Below are positions 17,862 through 26,784 of a stretch of DNA of 43,614 nt, in pieces (the first letter of the stretch is position 1; each line of letters begins with the position of its first letter). The stretch spans positions 1-43,614 of the forward strand of contig CALISD010000187.1 of the NCBI GenBank assembly GCA_938041955.1. The letters are read 5' to 3'. Both the position numbers and the translations under genes were made by a program. The notes beneath the pieces are model-generated. The model was given only the letters and a program-made list of their open reading frames with translations, did not search any database and was not told the origin of the DNA. The stretch comes from an uncultured Granulosicoccaceae bacterium. Lineage in GTDB: Bacteria > Pseudomonadota > Gammaproteobacteria > Granulosicoccales > Granulosicoccaceae.

Positions 17862-18839
17862 GTGAGGTTGATCAAACAACTAAGTGTTTTGAGCTGCTTT
17901 GTCGCCGTGACTGCAATAGCTTATCAACTCAGGCCATCACTTGCCGTGGCAGGTGGCAGTGCTTGTTTTGCCGTGGGGTCCGATTTTAACGGGCCTTCGA
18001 CTCGAAAAGGGGTCAACTCACATCAACAAATTCTTATTGGTGCGTCCGAATTTACCATGGGCACAAATAACGGCTATCCGGAAGAATTACCGGCGCACGC
18101 GGTATCAGTAGGTGAATTCTGGATAGATATACATGAGGTCACTAACAAGCAATTTGCCGCCTTTGTTGACGCGACCGGCTATGTCACGACTGCAGAAATC
18201 AAACCTGATCCTGAACAGTATCCTCAGATTCCCCCGGAATCCCTGGTCGCAGGCTCTGCGTCATTCGTAAAGCTTGATGATCGTCCCAAAGGTCAATGGC
18301 GTGATTGGTGGAAATTTATTGAGGGCGCAAACTGGCGACAACCGAGTGGGCCTGGTAGCGACCTCAAGGGCAGGGATCATTACCCGGTGGTTCACGTCAG
18401 CTATCAGGATGCATTGTCCTATGCGAATTGGGTTGGCACAGAGTTGCCTACCGAGGCGCAATGGGAGTTAGCAGCACAGGCGTCAGCAGAGCTCAAAGAA
18501 GCCAATACCTGGCAAGGCTATTTTCCGTTGCAAGATAAAGCGCTTGACGGTTTTGATGGTGTCGCGCCCGTTGGTTGCTATACCGCGGACAGCAATGGCC
18601 TGTTTGATATGAAGGGCAATGTGTGGGAGCTGGTGCAGGATGTATTTGATTCCCCCGAACATGATGCCAACCTAGCCCCCATGCGTGTGATCAAAGGGGG
18701 GTCATACCTGTGTTCGGATAACTTCTGTCAACGTGACCGACCACAGGCAAGACAAGGTCAGGAAGAGGATTTCAGTACAGATCATGTTGGTTTTAGAACC
18801 GTCTCAACGCAGTTGTCTTCAGCTGTCAATAATCAATAG
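17862..18839 (+). CDS. Exported formylglycine-generating-enzyme (SUMF1/FGE) family protein
   Basis: In its best-known role FGE uses copper and oxygen to turn a sulfatase active-site cysteine into formylglycine. The fold signatures are all here: an N-terminal MGTNNGYPEELPAHAV, FWIDIHEVTNKQFAAFVDATGYVT, HYPVVHVSYQDALSYANWVGTELPTEAQWELA, GLFDMKGNVWEL, and VIKGGSYLC followed by HVGFRTV. The two catalytic, copper-binding cysteines are Cys284 and Cys289 (CSDNFC). I chose GTG at 17862, giving a short basic head and a signal peptide (about residues 1-30). TTG at 17823 would add 13 residues. No sulfatase lies nearby, and neither downstream product has a CxPxR target. FGE-like NirV proteins accompany copper nitrite reductase, so a redox-linked role is possible. 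Confidence 0.88.
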   Translation: MRLIKQLSVLSCFVAVTAIAYQLRPSLAVAGGSACFAVGSDFNGPSTRKGVNSHQQILIGASEFTMGTNNGYPEELPAHAVSVGEFWIDIHEVTNKQFAAFVDATGYVTTAEIKPDPEQYPQIPPESLVAGSASFVKLDDRPKGQWRDWWKFIEGANWRQPSGPGSDLKGRDHYPVVHVSYQDALSYANWVGTELPTEAQWELAAQASAELKEANTWQGYFPLQDKALDGFDGVAPVGCYTADSNGLFDMKGNVWELVQDVFDSPEHDANLAPMRVIKGGSYLCSDNFCQRDRPQARQGQEEDFSTDHVGFRTVSTQLSSAVNNQ

Positions 18840-18902
18840 TCCGGTGGCGCAATAACTGCACAAACTGACCCTTCCGGTTCCCATGAGCTGCAGGTAGTTC
18901 GC

Positions 18903-19727
18903 ATGAATATTGACATAACTAATAAACTAATCGTCGCGATCTCAGTGTTGTTTGTGGTGTCTTGCGGCGGTTCCACCGTTACAGACACTGCACCCGGTGC
19001 AGGTTTTGAAATTGGTGCTGCCCTGAGTGAAAACGTTGATCGCTACACTGTACTGTTAAGCGGCTCGCAAGTATTGCCTGCGGTGGATACTCGATATACC
19101 GGGCAGGCAGATTTTACCGTTGATGAGCAAACCGGCCAGTTGTATGGAACGGTTGTCACGTCTGTAGAAAATGTTACCGCGGTGCACTTGCATGAGGGCG
19201 GGGTGGGTGAAGTCGGTGGTGTTGTAGTGAGCCTGATAGCAAGCGCTACCGGTGCTGGCAATAACACCTTTAATGTTCCTGCAAACTTCATTCTAACGCA
19301 GCAACAAAGGCAATCGTATAGTTTCGGACGCCTCTATGTAGATATTCATGCCGGAGATGTTGTACTGCGTGGTCAGCTAAGTGCGGAGCCTCCGGCGCTG
19401 GCTATTGGTGCTGAGCTTGATGATTTGCAGGCCAAGGTGTTTACACCTCTGTGTTCCGGCTGTCATTTCGGGTCAGGCAATAACTTGCCCGCGATAATGG
19501 ATCTCACCAATGCAGATGCAAGCTATAGCAATCTGGTAGGCGTCTATAGTATCGGTGAATCTGATCTATTGAGAGTGAGCCCTGGTGATGCGGAAGACAG
19601 TTTACTTGTAAGAAAGCTTGAAGGCACGCAAGCCGTCGGTGTAAGGATGCCGTTTAGAGGGGCAAAACTGGACGCAGACACTATTGCAGCAGTAAGGCAG
19701 TGGATAAATTCTGGCGCCGGGCGCTGA
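18903..19727 (+). CDS. CHRD domain - cytochrome c fusion lipoprotein
   Basis: A lipoprotein signal (NKLIVAISVLFVVSC) places the lipidated Cys at residue 21. A CHRD domain follows at about 48-160: YTVLLSGSQVLPAV, then AVHLHEGGVGEVGGVVVSL and LYVDIHAGDVVLRGQL. Its role in bacteria is not defined. The C-terminal part (about 170-274) has one haem-binding site, CSGCH at 184-188, and a likely methionine ligand in VRMPFRG, as in small single-haem domains of the planctomycete cytochrome type. It lies 63 bases after the FGE-like gene and ends five bases before the next gene, so it belongs to the same operon. A membrane-anchored periplasmic or surface electron carrier is inferred. Confidence 0.85.
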   Translation: MNIDITNKLIVAISVLFVVSCGGSTVTDTAPGAGFEIGAALSENVDRYTVLLSGSQVLPAVDTRYTGQADFTVDEQTGQLYGTVVTSVENVTAVHLHEGGVGEVGGVVVSLIASATGAGNNTFNVPANFILTQQQRQSYSFGRLYVDIHAGDVVLRGQLSAEPPALAIGAELDDLQAKVFTPLCSGCHFGSGNNLPAIMDLTNADASYSNLVGVYSIGESDLLRVSPGDAEDSLLVRKLEGTQAVGVRMPFRGAKLDADTIAAVRQWINSGAGR

Positions 19728-19731
19728 GGTT

Positions 19732-22700
19732 GTGAATTCCGGTCGTGCTGTCTGTGCAATTGTTGGTTTAATATTTCAGGTTTGTGTCTGTGGTATGGCT
19801 GTGGCACAAGAGCTTCCGCAGTTGACTGATCGCACAGCGCAATCACTACGTGGCTTGAATAACGATGTCAACGTAAAAACACTTGAGTCAGCTGATCTCA
19901 ATGCAGATGGCCTGGAAGATGTTGTCATAGCCCGCTGGAACGCCGCCCCTGTATTGCTTATAAATGAAGCGGGAATATTAACCAACAAAACTACAGAGTA
20001 TTTGGTAGTCCCGCAGTCCGCTTCCAATAGTAACTACGTAGAAGCATTTGATGCCAACGGTGATGGCTGGACTGACCTCGTTTTTGCAAGGCTGGATAGA
20101 ACACCGTGGCTGTTGTTGAATCGCGGTAATGATGCCTCAGGGTCATGGCAGGGTTTCTCAGCTGGTCTAAGCATCAGTGCAGCAAACAACAGTCTTGTTA
20201 TTGAGTCAGGTGATGTCAGCGGTGATGGTGTGCCGGATCTGTTTGTTATAGAAGTCGAATTAGCGACCAACAAGCTATTGATTAATGATGGCAACGGGAA
20301 TTTTACCGATCAGTCTGAAAAGCTGGGGGGGCTGGGTGATCTTCAGAGAGGTCATTCAGCCTTGCTTGACGATACTGATGCTGACGGTGACATTGACATT
20401 GTCTATATAGAATCTGATCTGTTTTTATATGTCTACTACAACGACGGCGATGGAAATTTTACTAATCAGCAGCGTCATACGTTTCAGAACTCAGATAGTT
20501 TTGCCTATATTTTTGGTGCGGCGGACTTCAATGGTGATGGCCGATTTGATTATCGCCAGTACTCGAATACTGCGCCAATGGCGGCAATGTCAACAACGAT
20601 CAATGACAGCGAAGGGCTGCCGGTTTACCTGTTAAGGCAAGACGCACCGATGACGCGTGGTAATCGCAAACACGGTACGGTTCACATGCGTGATATCGAC
20701 GGCGATGGAGACATGGACTACGTGTTGTCTAGCATGATGCGGAATTTTGGTGGTCTGGATAACACCTTTGAAGGTATGCGCACTGAGCTTGTGATCAATG
20801 AGGGTGTGAATACAGGTGCATTTAAACCGTTCACAGGCGAAGACTGGGGTCGTGATGAATCAATGGATGCCAGAATTCTTGACGTCAATGGTGATGGCAA
20901 TATGGACTTGTTTGTCGCGCATCAGCGTCGCTACGGCGTTTATATTAATGACGCGCCCACTAAAGTAATAGAGCTCGAAGCCATACAGACAACACCTTCT
21001 GAGGCGGGTACCGCAGTGAGCATCACTGCGCAGTTGTTAACCGGTGTTGAAGTGGCGTATGAATGGGACTTTGGAGATGGGGTGGTTGCCAATACCACCG
21101 AACCGATGGCGACCCACGTGTATCAAAGCCCCGGGCGCTATCTTATCAGTGTGACGGCGCGTAATGATTCTGACAGCGATCAGGTAACGTTGAATCATCG
21201 GGTACATGAATCATTGGTTGCCGATCGTTCTCAATCATCTTCCTCGGTGATTACCCATGGTGCGAATGTATGGGTGGTTAATGCGGATCATAATAGTGTC
21301 TCTGTATTGAATTCTGTAACGGGTCAACGGTTGGCAGAAATCCCAGTGGGTAGTACGCCGAAGAATCTTGTTGCTGTGGGTGATGTTATCTGGGTGACTA
21401 ACAAAGCCACTTCCAGTGTGTCGTTTGTATCAGCTGATTCATTGTCCGTCGTGGGGCAACTGCAATTCAGGGCGGGAGCGCGACCGCATGGAATAGTGGC
21501 GGATACTGCCGGAGGGTTTGTCTATGTTGTGCTTGAAGGGACCGGGGAGCTGGTCAAGGTTGATGGCGTTACGCGAACCGAAGTTGCACGCGTTAACATT
21601 GGAGAGCACTCAAGGCATATCGCCATAAACGCTGATGGCAGCCGTTTGTATGCACCGCGTTTTATCACCGCACCGATGGTGGGGGAAAGTAGTCGTCAAG
21701 TGAGTATTAGCGGTGGTGGTGAAGTGACGACTGTTAGAGCAGATAATTTATCAGTAGATACTCGCATACGACTGCCGTATAACGATGTAGAAGATACTGA
21801 TCGCAGTGCCAGAGGGGTGCCAAACTATCTGATGGCACCAGCGTTATCACCGAACGGTCGAGACGTATTTATAGCGGCGAAGCTTGATAATATTTATCGT
21901 GGCTCTATGCGTGATGGAAACTCTCGTGAGCACAATATGCTTGTGCGCAGCATGATGGCGACGCTTGATGTCACAGCCGGTGAAGAGCTGCTGGATAAAC
22001 GCATTGATTTTGACAACAACAGTCCGCCCACAGCAATTGCAGTAGGGCCAACCGGAAATTACCTTTTTATTGTGCATGAGGCGAGCAGGCTGCTCGAGAT
22101 ATTTGATGTTTATCAAAGCGAGATTATATTTTCAACTGATGTCGGGTTTGCGCCTCAAGGTCTCGCGCTGTCTGAGGACGGTATGCGGCTTTTTGTAGAT
22201 AATTCCCTGTCACGAACAGTGTCGGTGTTTGATCTTACTGAACTTATGAACGGGGCGTCTGACAACGCTAACTTAGTGCATACAATAGATACGGTGAGTA
22301 CTGAAGTGCTTGACGCTCAGGTGTTGTTAGGCAAGCAGTTGTTTCATGATGCAGCAGATGCTGCGCTTACCGGTCAAAAATATATCAGCTGTGCAGTCTG
22401 TCATTCTGAGGGTGGTCACGATGGCCGCACCTGGGACTTTTCCGATGCAGGTGAAGGGCTGCGCAACACCATTGATCTTCGTGGTCGAGGCGGATTGTTG
22501 CACGGCAACATTCACTGGACCGCCAACTTTGATGAAATACACGATTTCGAAAACGATATAAGAGAGATCTTTGATGGCACCGGCTTGCTCACAGATGATC
22601 AGTACAATCTCACCGCCGGTATACTCGATATTGCCAACCCGAAGGCTGGTTTGAGTAATCGGCTGGATGCACTGGCAAGTTTCGTAACGTCACTCGATTC

Positions 22701-23793
22701 GTTTTCGGATAGTCCGCACCGGGAATCAGCATCGCAAAGAGGTGATGCGGCTGATCGCGGTCATGAGGTCTTTCGACAGGCTAATTGTGCCAAGTGCCAT
22801 AGCGGTGATGAGTTTACCGACAGCACACGGCAACAGTTCCATAATATCGGCACAGTCGACGCGGATACCGGTGGCAGACTAGGGCAGGCGCTGGTGGCCA
22901 ACGGATTGGATACTCCCACTTTACGTGGCCTTTGGGATGGCGCGCCGTACCTGCATGACGGTTCTGCTCCGGACCTCGCTGCCGCAGTAAGAGCACATCG
23001 GTCTTCGCAGGTGGGTTTTAATGTGGCCGGGCTGAGTGGTGCGGAAATGAACGATCTTGTTGCCTACCTGATGCAAATTGATCAATCAGAACCTCGGGCG
23101 ACATCAGTCGCTGATCACGATGGTGACGGTTTACTCAATACGCTGGACGACGACGATGATGGCGACTCTGTACCGGATGCCCTGGATGCCTTTCCGCTCG
23201 ATTCAAGTGAAGCCAACGACAACGATGCAGATGGTATTGGAGACAACGCAGACACTGACGACGATAACGATGGTGTACCGGATTCAATAGAAGACGCTGC
23301 CGGATCAGACATTGATAATGACGGTGTTCCGAATCGGTTTGATCTGGATAGCGACGGCGACACCCTGACGGATGTGCAAGAGGCAGGTGGCACAGACAAC
23401 AGTCTGGATGGGTTCATTGACAACGTTCAGTGGCGTGGCGCTCTGATTGCACCGCCTGACACGGACGGTGATTCTCTCAGTGATCTATATGACCTTGAAA
23501 GTACCAATGCCTTGAACGACGGGGCTGGTCCGTTTGATATTGCTAATAGCCGATGGCAATCACTGGACAGTGACAGTAACGGTCAGCTTGATTCGCAGGA
23601 TATTGGATTTGTCGATAACAATAACGATGGTGCAGACGACAGAACCCTGTTTTCCGGGGCTTTGAAAGTTGGCGGGTCTGGCGGTTGTGTGGTGAACGCA
23701 GGTGCGGCGTTTGATCCGTTGTTTACCGTTGCGTTGTCGATGGCCAGCTTGTATCTATACCGGCGTCGTAAAAGAGCACCAGCATTACAATAA
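19732..23793 (+). CDS. Giant exported multidomain protein with di-haem peroxidase-like module and C-terminal sorting tail
   Basis: The 1353-residue product starts with a signal peptide (to about 25, AVAQE). Residues 40-410 hold FG-GAP/VCBS-type repeats with calcium loops such as DANGDGWTDL, DVSGDGVPDL and DVNGDGNMDL. A PKD domain follows at about 415-497 (YEWDFGDG, YLISVTARND), then a YVTN-type beta-propeller at about 500-855. Residues 863-1125 resemble the MauG/cytochrome c peroxidase fold, with haem sites CAVCH at 887 and CAKCH at 1019. Asp-rich thrombospondin type-3-like calcium repeats cover 1130-1310. The end has GGSGGC, FDPL, a membrane helix and RRRKR, a sorting tail. The start is GTG, five bases after the lipoprotein stop. 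A surface-displayed oxidase or peroxidase that needs calcium is inferred; the substrate is unknown. Confidence 0.85.
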   Translation: MNSGRAVCAIVGLIFQVCVCGMAVAQELPQLTDRTAQSLRGLNNDVNVKTLESADLNADGLEDVVIARWNAAPVLLINEAGILTNKTTEYLVVPQSASNSNYVEAFDANGDGWTDLVFARLDRTPWLLLNRGNDASGSWQGFSAGLSISAANNSLVIESGDVSGDGVPDLFVIEVELATNKLLINDGNGNFTDQSEKLGGLGDLQRGHSALLDDTDADGDIDIVYIESDLFLYVYYNDGDGNFTNQQRHTFQNSDSFAYIFGAADFNGDGRFDYRQYSNTAPMAAMSTTINDSEGLPVYLLRQDAPMTRGNRKHGTVHMRDIDGDGDMDYVLSSMMRNFGGLDNTFEGMRTELVINEGVNTGAFKPFTGEDWGRDESMDARILDVNGDGNMDLFVAHQRRYGVYINDAPTKVIELEAIQTTPSEAGTAVSITAQLLTGVEVAYEWDFGDGVVANTTEPMATHVYQSPGRYLISVTARNDSDSDQVTLNHRVHESLVADRSQSSSSVITHGANVWVVNADHNSVSVLNSVTGQRLAEIPVGSTPKNLVAVGDVIWVTNKATSSVSFVSADSLSVVGQLQFRAGARPHGIVADTAGGFVYVVLEGTGELVKVDGVTRTEVARVNIGEHSRHIAINADGSRLYAPRFITAPMVGESSRQVSISGGGEVTTVRADNLSVDTRIRLPYNDVEDTDRSARGVPNYLMAPALSPNGRDVFIAAKLDNIYRGSMRDGNSREHNMLVRSMMATLDVTAGEELLDKRIDFDNNSPPTAIAVGPTGNYLFIVHEASRLLEIFDVYQSEIIFSTDVGFAPQGLALSEDGMRLFVDNSLSRTVSVFDLTELMNGASDNANLVHTIDTVSTEVLDAQVLLGKQLFHDAADAALTGQKYISCAVCHSEGGHDGRTWDFSDAGEGLRNTIDLRGRGGLLHGNIHWTANFDEIHDFENDIREIFDGTGLLTDDQYNLTAGILDIANPKAGLSNRLDALASFVTSLDSFSDSPHRESASQRGDAADRGHEVFRQANCAKCHSGDEFTDSTRQQFHNIGTVDADTGGRLGQALVANGLDTPTLRGLWDGAPYLHDGSAPDLAAAVRAHRSSQVGFNVAGLSGAEMNDLVAYLMQIDQSEPRATSVADHDGDGLLNTLDDDDDGDSVPDALDAFPLDSSEANDNDADGIGDNADTDDDNDGVPDSIEDAAGSDIDNDGVPNRFDLDSDGDTLTDVQEAGGTDNSLDGFIDNVQWRGALIAPPDTDGDSLSDLYDLESTNALNDGAGPFDIANSRWQSLDSDSNGQLDSQDIGFVDNNNDGADDRTLFSGALKVGGSGGCVVNAGAAFDPLFTVALSMASLYLYRRRKRAPALQ

Positions 23794-23857
23794 TGTTGAA
23801 CTGCGTGGTAACTGGAACAGGGCGGTTACACTCAGGTTTTCACTGTTTGTCACACTA

Positions 23858-24976
23858 TTGAAAATCCTGCGACTGCTTGTATTTATCACCCTGACTGCAT
23901 CACTGCTGAGTGCCTGTAATTATCTTACCAAGCGGGAGCCGGGTATTGGTAAGGCGGTCGATTGGTCGGATCTTCCCAACTGGAAGTCTGATGACGTCAG
24001 GCAGGCTTATCTGGGTATACAGGCGCAGTGTCCACGGATGACAAAAAAATCCGACGCCTGGGAGCCGATTTGCAATGCCGTGGCGACACTTGAGACACCC
24101 ACAGAGGGGCAGGTACGCGAATTTCTACAGCGGTACTTTATACCCCACAGAATTTACGGTCAGTACGGAAAACTTGAAGGACTCATCACCGGTTACTATG
24201 AGCCCATTCTCAATGGCAGTCTGACTAAGACAGAGAGGTATGCCCACCCGATCTATGCTCCGCCGGAAGACATGCTTACGATTGAGCTTGCAGATCTATA
24301 CCCAGATCTAAAAGGAATGCGGCTTAGAGGGCGCCTTGAGGGTGACAAAGTAGTCCCGTTTCACTCGCGTGAGATAATAGATGGTGAAGAGCGACCCCTG
24401 GCGGGAAAAGAAATAGTCTGGGTTGATGACCCGTACGGATCGTTCTTTTTACAAATCCAGGGCTCAGGGCGTGTAAGGCTTGCTGACAACACGATGATGG
24501 GGGTCAACTACGCCGATCAAAACGGTCATCCCTACTTTGCGATTGGAAAAAAGCTGGTAGAGATGCAAGAAGTGGCGATGGAAGATATCAGTTTGTTCAC
24601 CATTCGCCAATGGCTTGAAGACAACCCGACACGAGCTGATGAGGTGTTAAACAGCAACCCCAGTTATGTTTTTTTCCACCTGCGTGAAGATAATAACGAA
24701 GGCCCGCGCGGCTCGCTTAATGTGCCGTTGACTCCAGAGCGAAGCCTTGCGGTAGATAAACGTGTGATTCCATTGGGCACGCCGGTGTGGCTCGATACGA
24801 CCCTGCCTGATGGAACAGCCTATCAACGCTTAATGGTGGCACAGGATACAGGGGGTGCTATCAGTGGCCCTGTGCGTGCCGATGTGTTTTTCGGTACCGG
24901 AGAGCGCGCAGAATTACTGGCCGGCGAGATGAAACAAAAGGGTCGAATGTATGCCCTGCTGCCAGTCGAAAAATAG
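23858..24976 (+). CDS. mltA: Membrane-bound lytic murein transglycosylase A
   Basis: MltA cleaves the glycan strands of peptidoglycan, leaving 1,6-anhydromuramic acid ends. The MltA domain is seen as LEGLITGYYEPILNGS, YAHPIYAPPEDM and FFLQIQGSGRVRL, and the C-terminal 3D domain has three conserved aspartates around VAQDTGGAISGPVRADVFFG. I chose TTG at 23858: it gives a perfect lipoprotein signal (KILRLLVFITLTASLLSAC) and 372 residues, close to E. coli MltA at 365. The ATG at 23702 would add 52 residues of no family character and overlap the previous gene. The ribosome site before the TTG is weak. It is an outer-membrane lipoprotein by family knowledge. Confidence 0.92.
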   Translation: MKILRLLVFITLTASLLSACNYLTKREPGIGKAVDWSDLPNWKSDDVRQAYLGIQAQCPRMTKKSDAWEPICNAVATLETPTEGQVREFLQRYFIPHRIYGQYGKLEGLITGYYEPILNGSLTKTERYAHPIYAPPEDMLTIELADLYPDLKGMRLRGRLEGDKVVPFHSREIIDGEERPLAGKEIVWVDDPYGSFFLQIQGSGRVRLADNTMMGVNYADQNGHPYFAIGKKLVEMQEVAMEDISLFTIRQWLEDNPTRADEVLNSNPSYVFFHLREDNNEGPRGSLNVPLTPERSLAVDKRVIPLGTPVWLDTTLPDGTAYQRLMVAQDTGGAISGPVRADVFFGTGERAELLAGEMKQKGRMYALLPVEK

Positions 24977-25087
24977 TAATAAGCCGTTGAAAAGTGGTGA
25001 TATGTCCCTACATTAACAAGTTAGCGAAGCGACTGTGGTTTTGCAGCGGTGGTTTCATTCTGCAGGTAATACGGAGGAGAAGTGAGT

Positions 25088-26020
25088 ATGTTTGAGTCGA
25101 TGAGTCTGGCGTTACTGGCAGGTGCCGTGGTTTTATTGCTGCTGTTTGCGAAATCGTTTTTTCGCGTGGTGCCGCAAAACGAAGCGTATATTGTAGAGCG
25201 CCTTGGCAAGTACAATCGTACTTTACTTGCGGGCTTTCATATCACCATTCCGATCGTCGAGCGTGTGGCGTATAAGCACTCGCTGAAAGAATTTGCGGTG
25301 GACGTTGCATCACAGCAGGCGATATCCCGCGATAACGTGCCACTCAGCATTGATGGTGTTTTGTACCTGAAAATAATGGATCCCAAGGCCGCATCATATG
25401 GTGTTGATAACCTGCGGTTTGCCATTACCCAGCTGGCACAAACCAGCATGCGTGCAGAGATCGGAAAACTGTCTCTCGACGATACCTTTGAGTCCAGAGA
25501 AAACATCAATGCTCGCGTGACCCATGCCATTGATGAAGCGTCCGGAGTCTGGGGTACCAAGGTTTTGCGCTATGAAGTGAAAGACATTCAGCCGCCCGCC
25601 ACCATTCTTGAAGAGATGGAAAAGCAGATGGGCGCAGAACGGGAACGACGTGTCGCGGTCACTACTTCTGAAGGTTACCGTCAGTCACAGATCAATCAGG
25701 CCGAGGGTGACAGGGAAGCGCAGATTCTTCGCGCCCAGGGCAGTGCTGAATCGATGACTATTGAAGCCACCGCCAGAGCCGAGGCAATTCGAACCATCTC
25801 TTCTGCTATAAACTCAGAGGGTGGATCAGCTGCCGTAGCCCAGCAATTAGCAGAGCAATACGTTAGCGCTTTTGACAAACTGGCACGCGAAGGGACTATT
25901 GCCTTGTTGCCGGGTGATGGTGGTGATGTTGCGAGTATGGTGGCGAAAGCGTACACCGCCTTTGATTCACTGAGAGATAAAGTCGATACCAGTAACGCAG
26001 CATCCGGTGTGGTGAAATGA
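25088..26020 (+). CDS. SPFH/stomatin-family membrane protein (QmcA-like)
   Basis: SPFH proteins form ring-like membrane scaffolds that organise proteases and lipid domains. The N-terminal 30 residues hold one membrane helix (SLALLAGAVVLLLLFAKSF), followed by VVPQNEAYIVERLGKYNRTLLAGFH, the stomatin hallmark, and an SPFH domain to about residue 190. A long helical, Ala/Glu/Gln-rich region (about 180-270) would form the coiled coil. The ATG at 25088 lies eight bases after AGGAG; GTG at 25082 is also possible and would add two residues. It overlaps the next gene by four bases, and the QmcA/NfeD pairing is widely conserved. Confidence 0.92.
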   Translation: MFESMSLALLAGAVVLLLLFAKSFFRVVPQNEAYIVERLGKYNRTLLAGFHITIPIVERVAYKHSLKEFAVDVASQQAISRDNVPLSIDGVLYLKIMDPKAASYGVDNLRFAITQLAQTSMRAEIGKLSLDDTFESRENINARVTHAIDEASGVWGTKVLRYEVKDIQPPATILEEMEKQMGAERERRVAVTTSEGYRQSQINQAEGDREAQILRAQGSAESMTIEATARAEAIRTISSAINSEGGSAAVAQQLAEQYVSAFDKLAREGTIALLPGDGGDVASMVAKAYTAFDSLRDKVDTSNAASGVVK

Positions 26021-26460
26021 ACCCGTTTTGGTTGTACTTAACGCTGGGCGTTGGCTTGCTTGCGATCGAGCTGCTGGTTTTTCAGTTCACCACGTTCTGG
26101 CTGTTTTTTATAGGGGTTGGTGCACTTGTCGCTGCCGCCTTTGCCTGGCTGGTCGTTGACGCAAGCTACATTGCAACCACTGCAGTATTTTTAGTCGCCT
26201 CTGTTGCTGTGATTGCCGTGCTCTATAAGCCACTCAGAAACTGGCAGCAGAAACCTTCCGGTATTGCTGACAACAATGCAATTGGCCAGAAAGTGAAAGT
26301 GAAGAGAGACATTAGCGCAGAACGAGGGGGTATTGTTTCGTGGTCCGGCAGCAATTGGCAGGCGGAGCTCGCGGAGGGTCAGCATGAAAGTCTCCAGGCA
26401 GGTGATACAGCCTATGTTAAATCTGTTGAGGGTATAAAGCTCTACGTCTCTAAAGGATAG
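26017..26460 (+). CDS. NfeD-family membrane protein
   Basis: NfeD proteins are partners of SPFH/stomatin proteins; the C-terminal OB-fold domain is thought to bind the partner. The first 75 residues contain three closely spaced hydrophobic segments (LYLTLGVGLLAIELLVF, FWLFFIGVGALVAAAFAW, TAVFLVASVAVIAVLY), and residues 85-147 form a small beta-rich domain (IGQKVKVKRDISAERGGIVSW, GDTAYVKSVEGIKLYV). The ATG overlaps the SPFH gene stop by four bases, so the pair is translationally coupled. Length 147 is that of the short NfeD type without a protease domain. Confidence 0.92.
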   Translation: MNPFWLYLTLGVGLLAIELLVFQFTTFWLFFIGVGALVAAAFAWLVVDASYIATTAVFLVASVAVIAVLYKPLRNWQQKPSGIADNNAIGQKVKVKRDISAERGGIVSWSGSNWQAELAEGQHESLQAGDTAYVKSVEGIKLYVSKG

Positions 26461-26748
26461 TGCGCTTATTCAAGCATATGGTCATATGAATTGCCCGGGC
26501 AAAGTGATTCACTTCTAATGTAATGCGCTGTGTTTGATTTGTAGATGGGTCCTGTATCTAAAACATCTGCACTTTACACAGGTGCCTCTGTGGGAGGTCG
26601 CCATTTGTCGGGTAACAGCAAACCAGCTATTGAAACGGGAGCAACCATTCTCTGTGAGCCGATGCCCTGATTGTTTAGAAAGGACCGAACAAATTGACGG
26701 GCGCCCGTATGACCATGCTGTTGATACACTACAACAGTGGTAAAGTAC
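26461..26748. other. Intergenic region upstream of marR with palindromes
   Basis: No gene is supported in this stretch. Three perfect or near-perfect short palindromes occur: CATATG repeated across a two-base gap at 26475-26488, TTGCCCGGGCAA at 26491-26502 (about 30 bases after the NfeD stop), and ACGGGCGCCCGT at 26697-26708. None is followed by a T run. A TTGATA at 26721-26726 could be a -35 element, but its matching -10 is poor. Confidence 0.4.
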
Positions 26749-26784
26749 TTGCAATATACGTGAGCACTCACGTATATTGCAGCT
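26749..26784 (+). promoter_or_regulatory. Overlapping promoter and 32-bp operator of the MarR regulator
   Basis: TGCAATATACGTGAG (26750-26764) and CTCACGTATATTGCA (26767-26781) form a perfect 15-bp inverted repeat with a two-base centre. The same DNA can be read as a promoter: TTGCAA at 26749-26754, an 18-base spacer, and TATATT at 26773-26778. Transcription would then begin at or next to the A of the marR ATG at 26785, giving a leaderless message. No Shine-Dalgarno is present, which fits. A bound MarR dimer would cover the whole core promoter. Confidence 0.65.

Noticed and set aside
26491..26502. TTGCCCGGGCAA as terminator after the NfeD gene
   Set aside because: A 12-bp palindrome with no loop and no T run cannot form a normal terminator hairpin.
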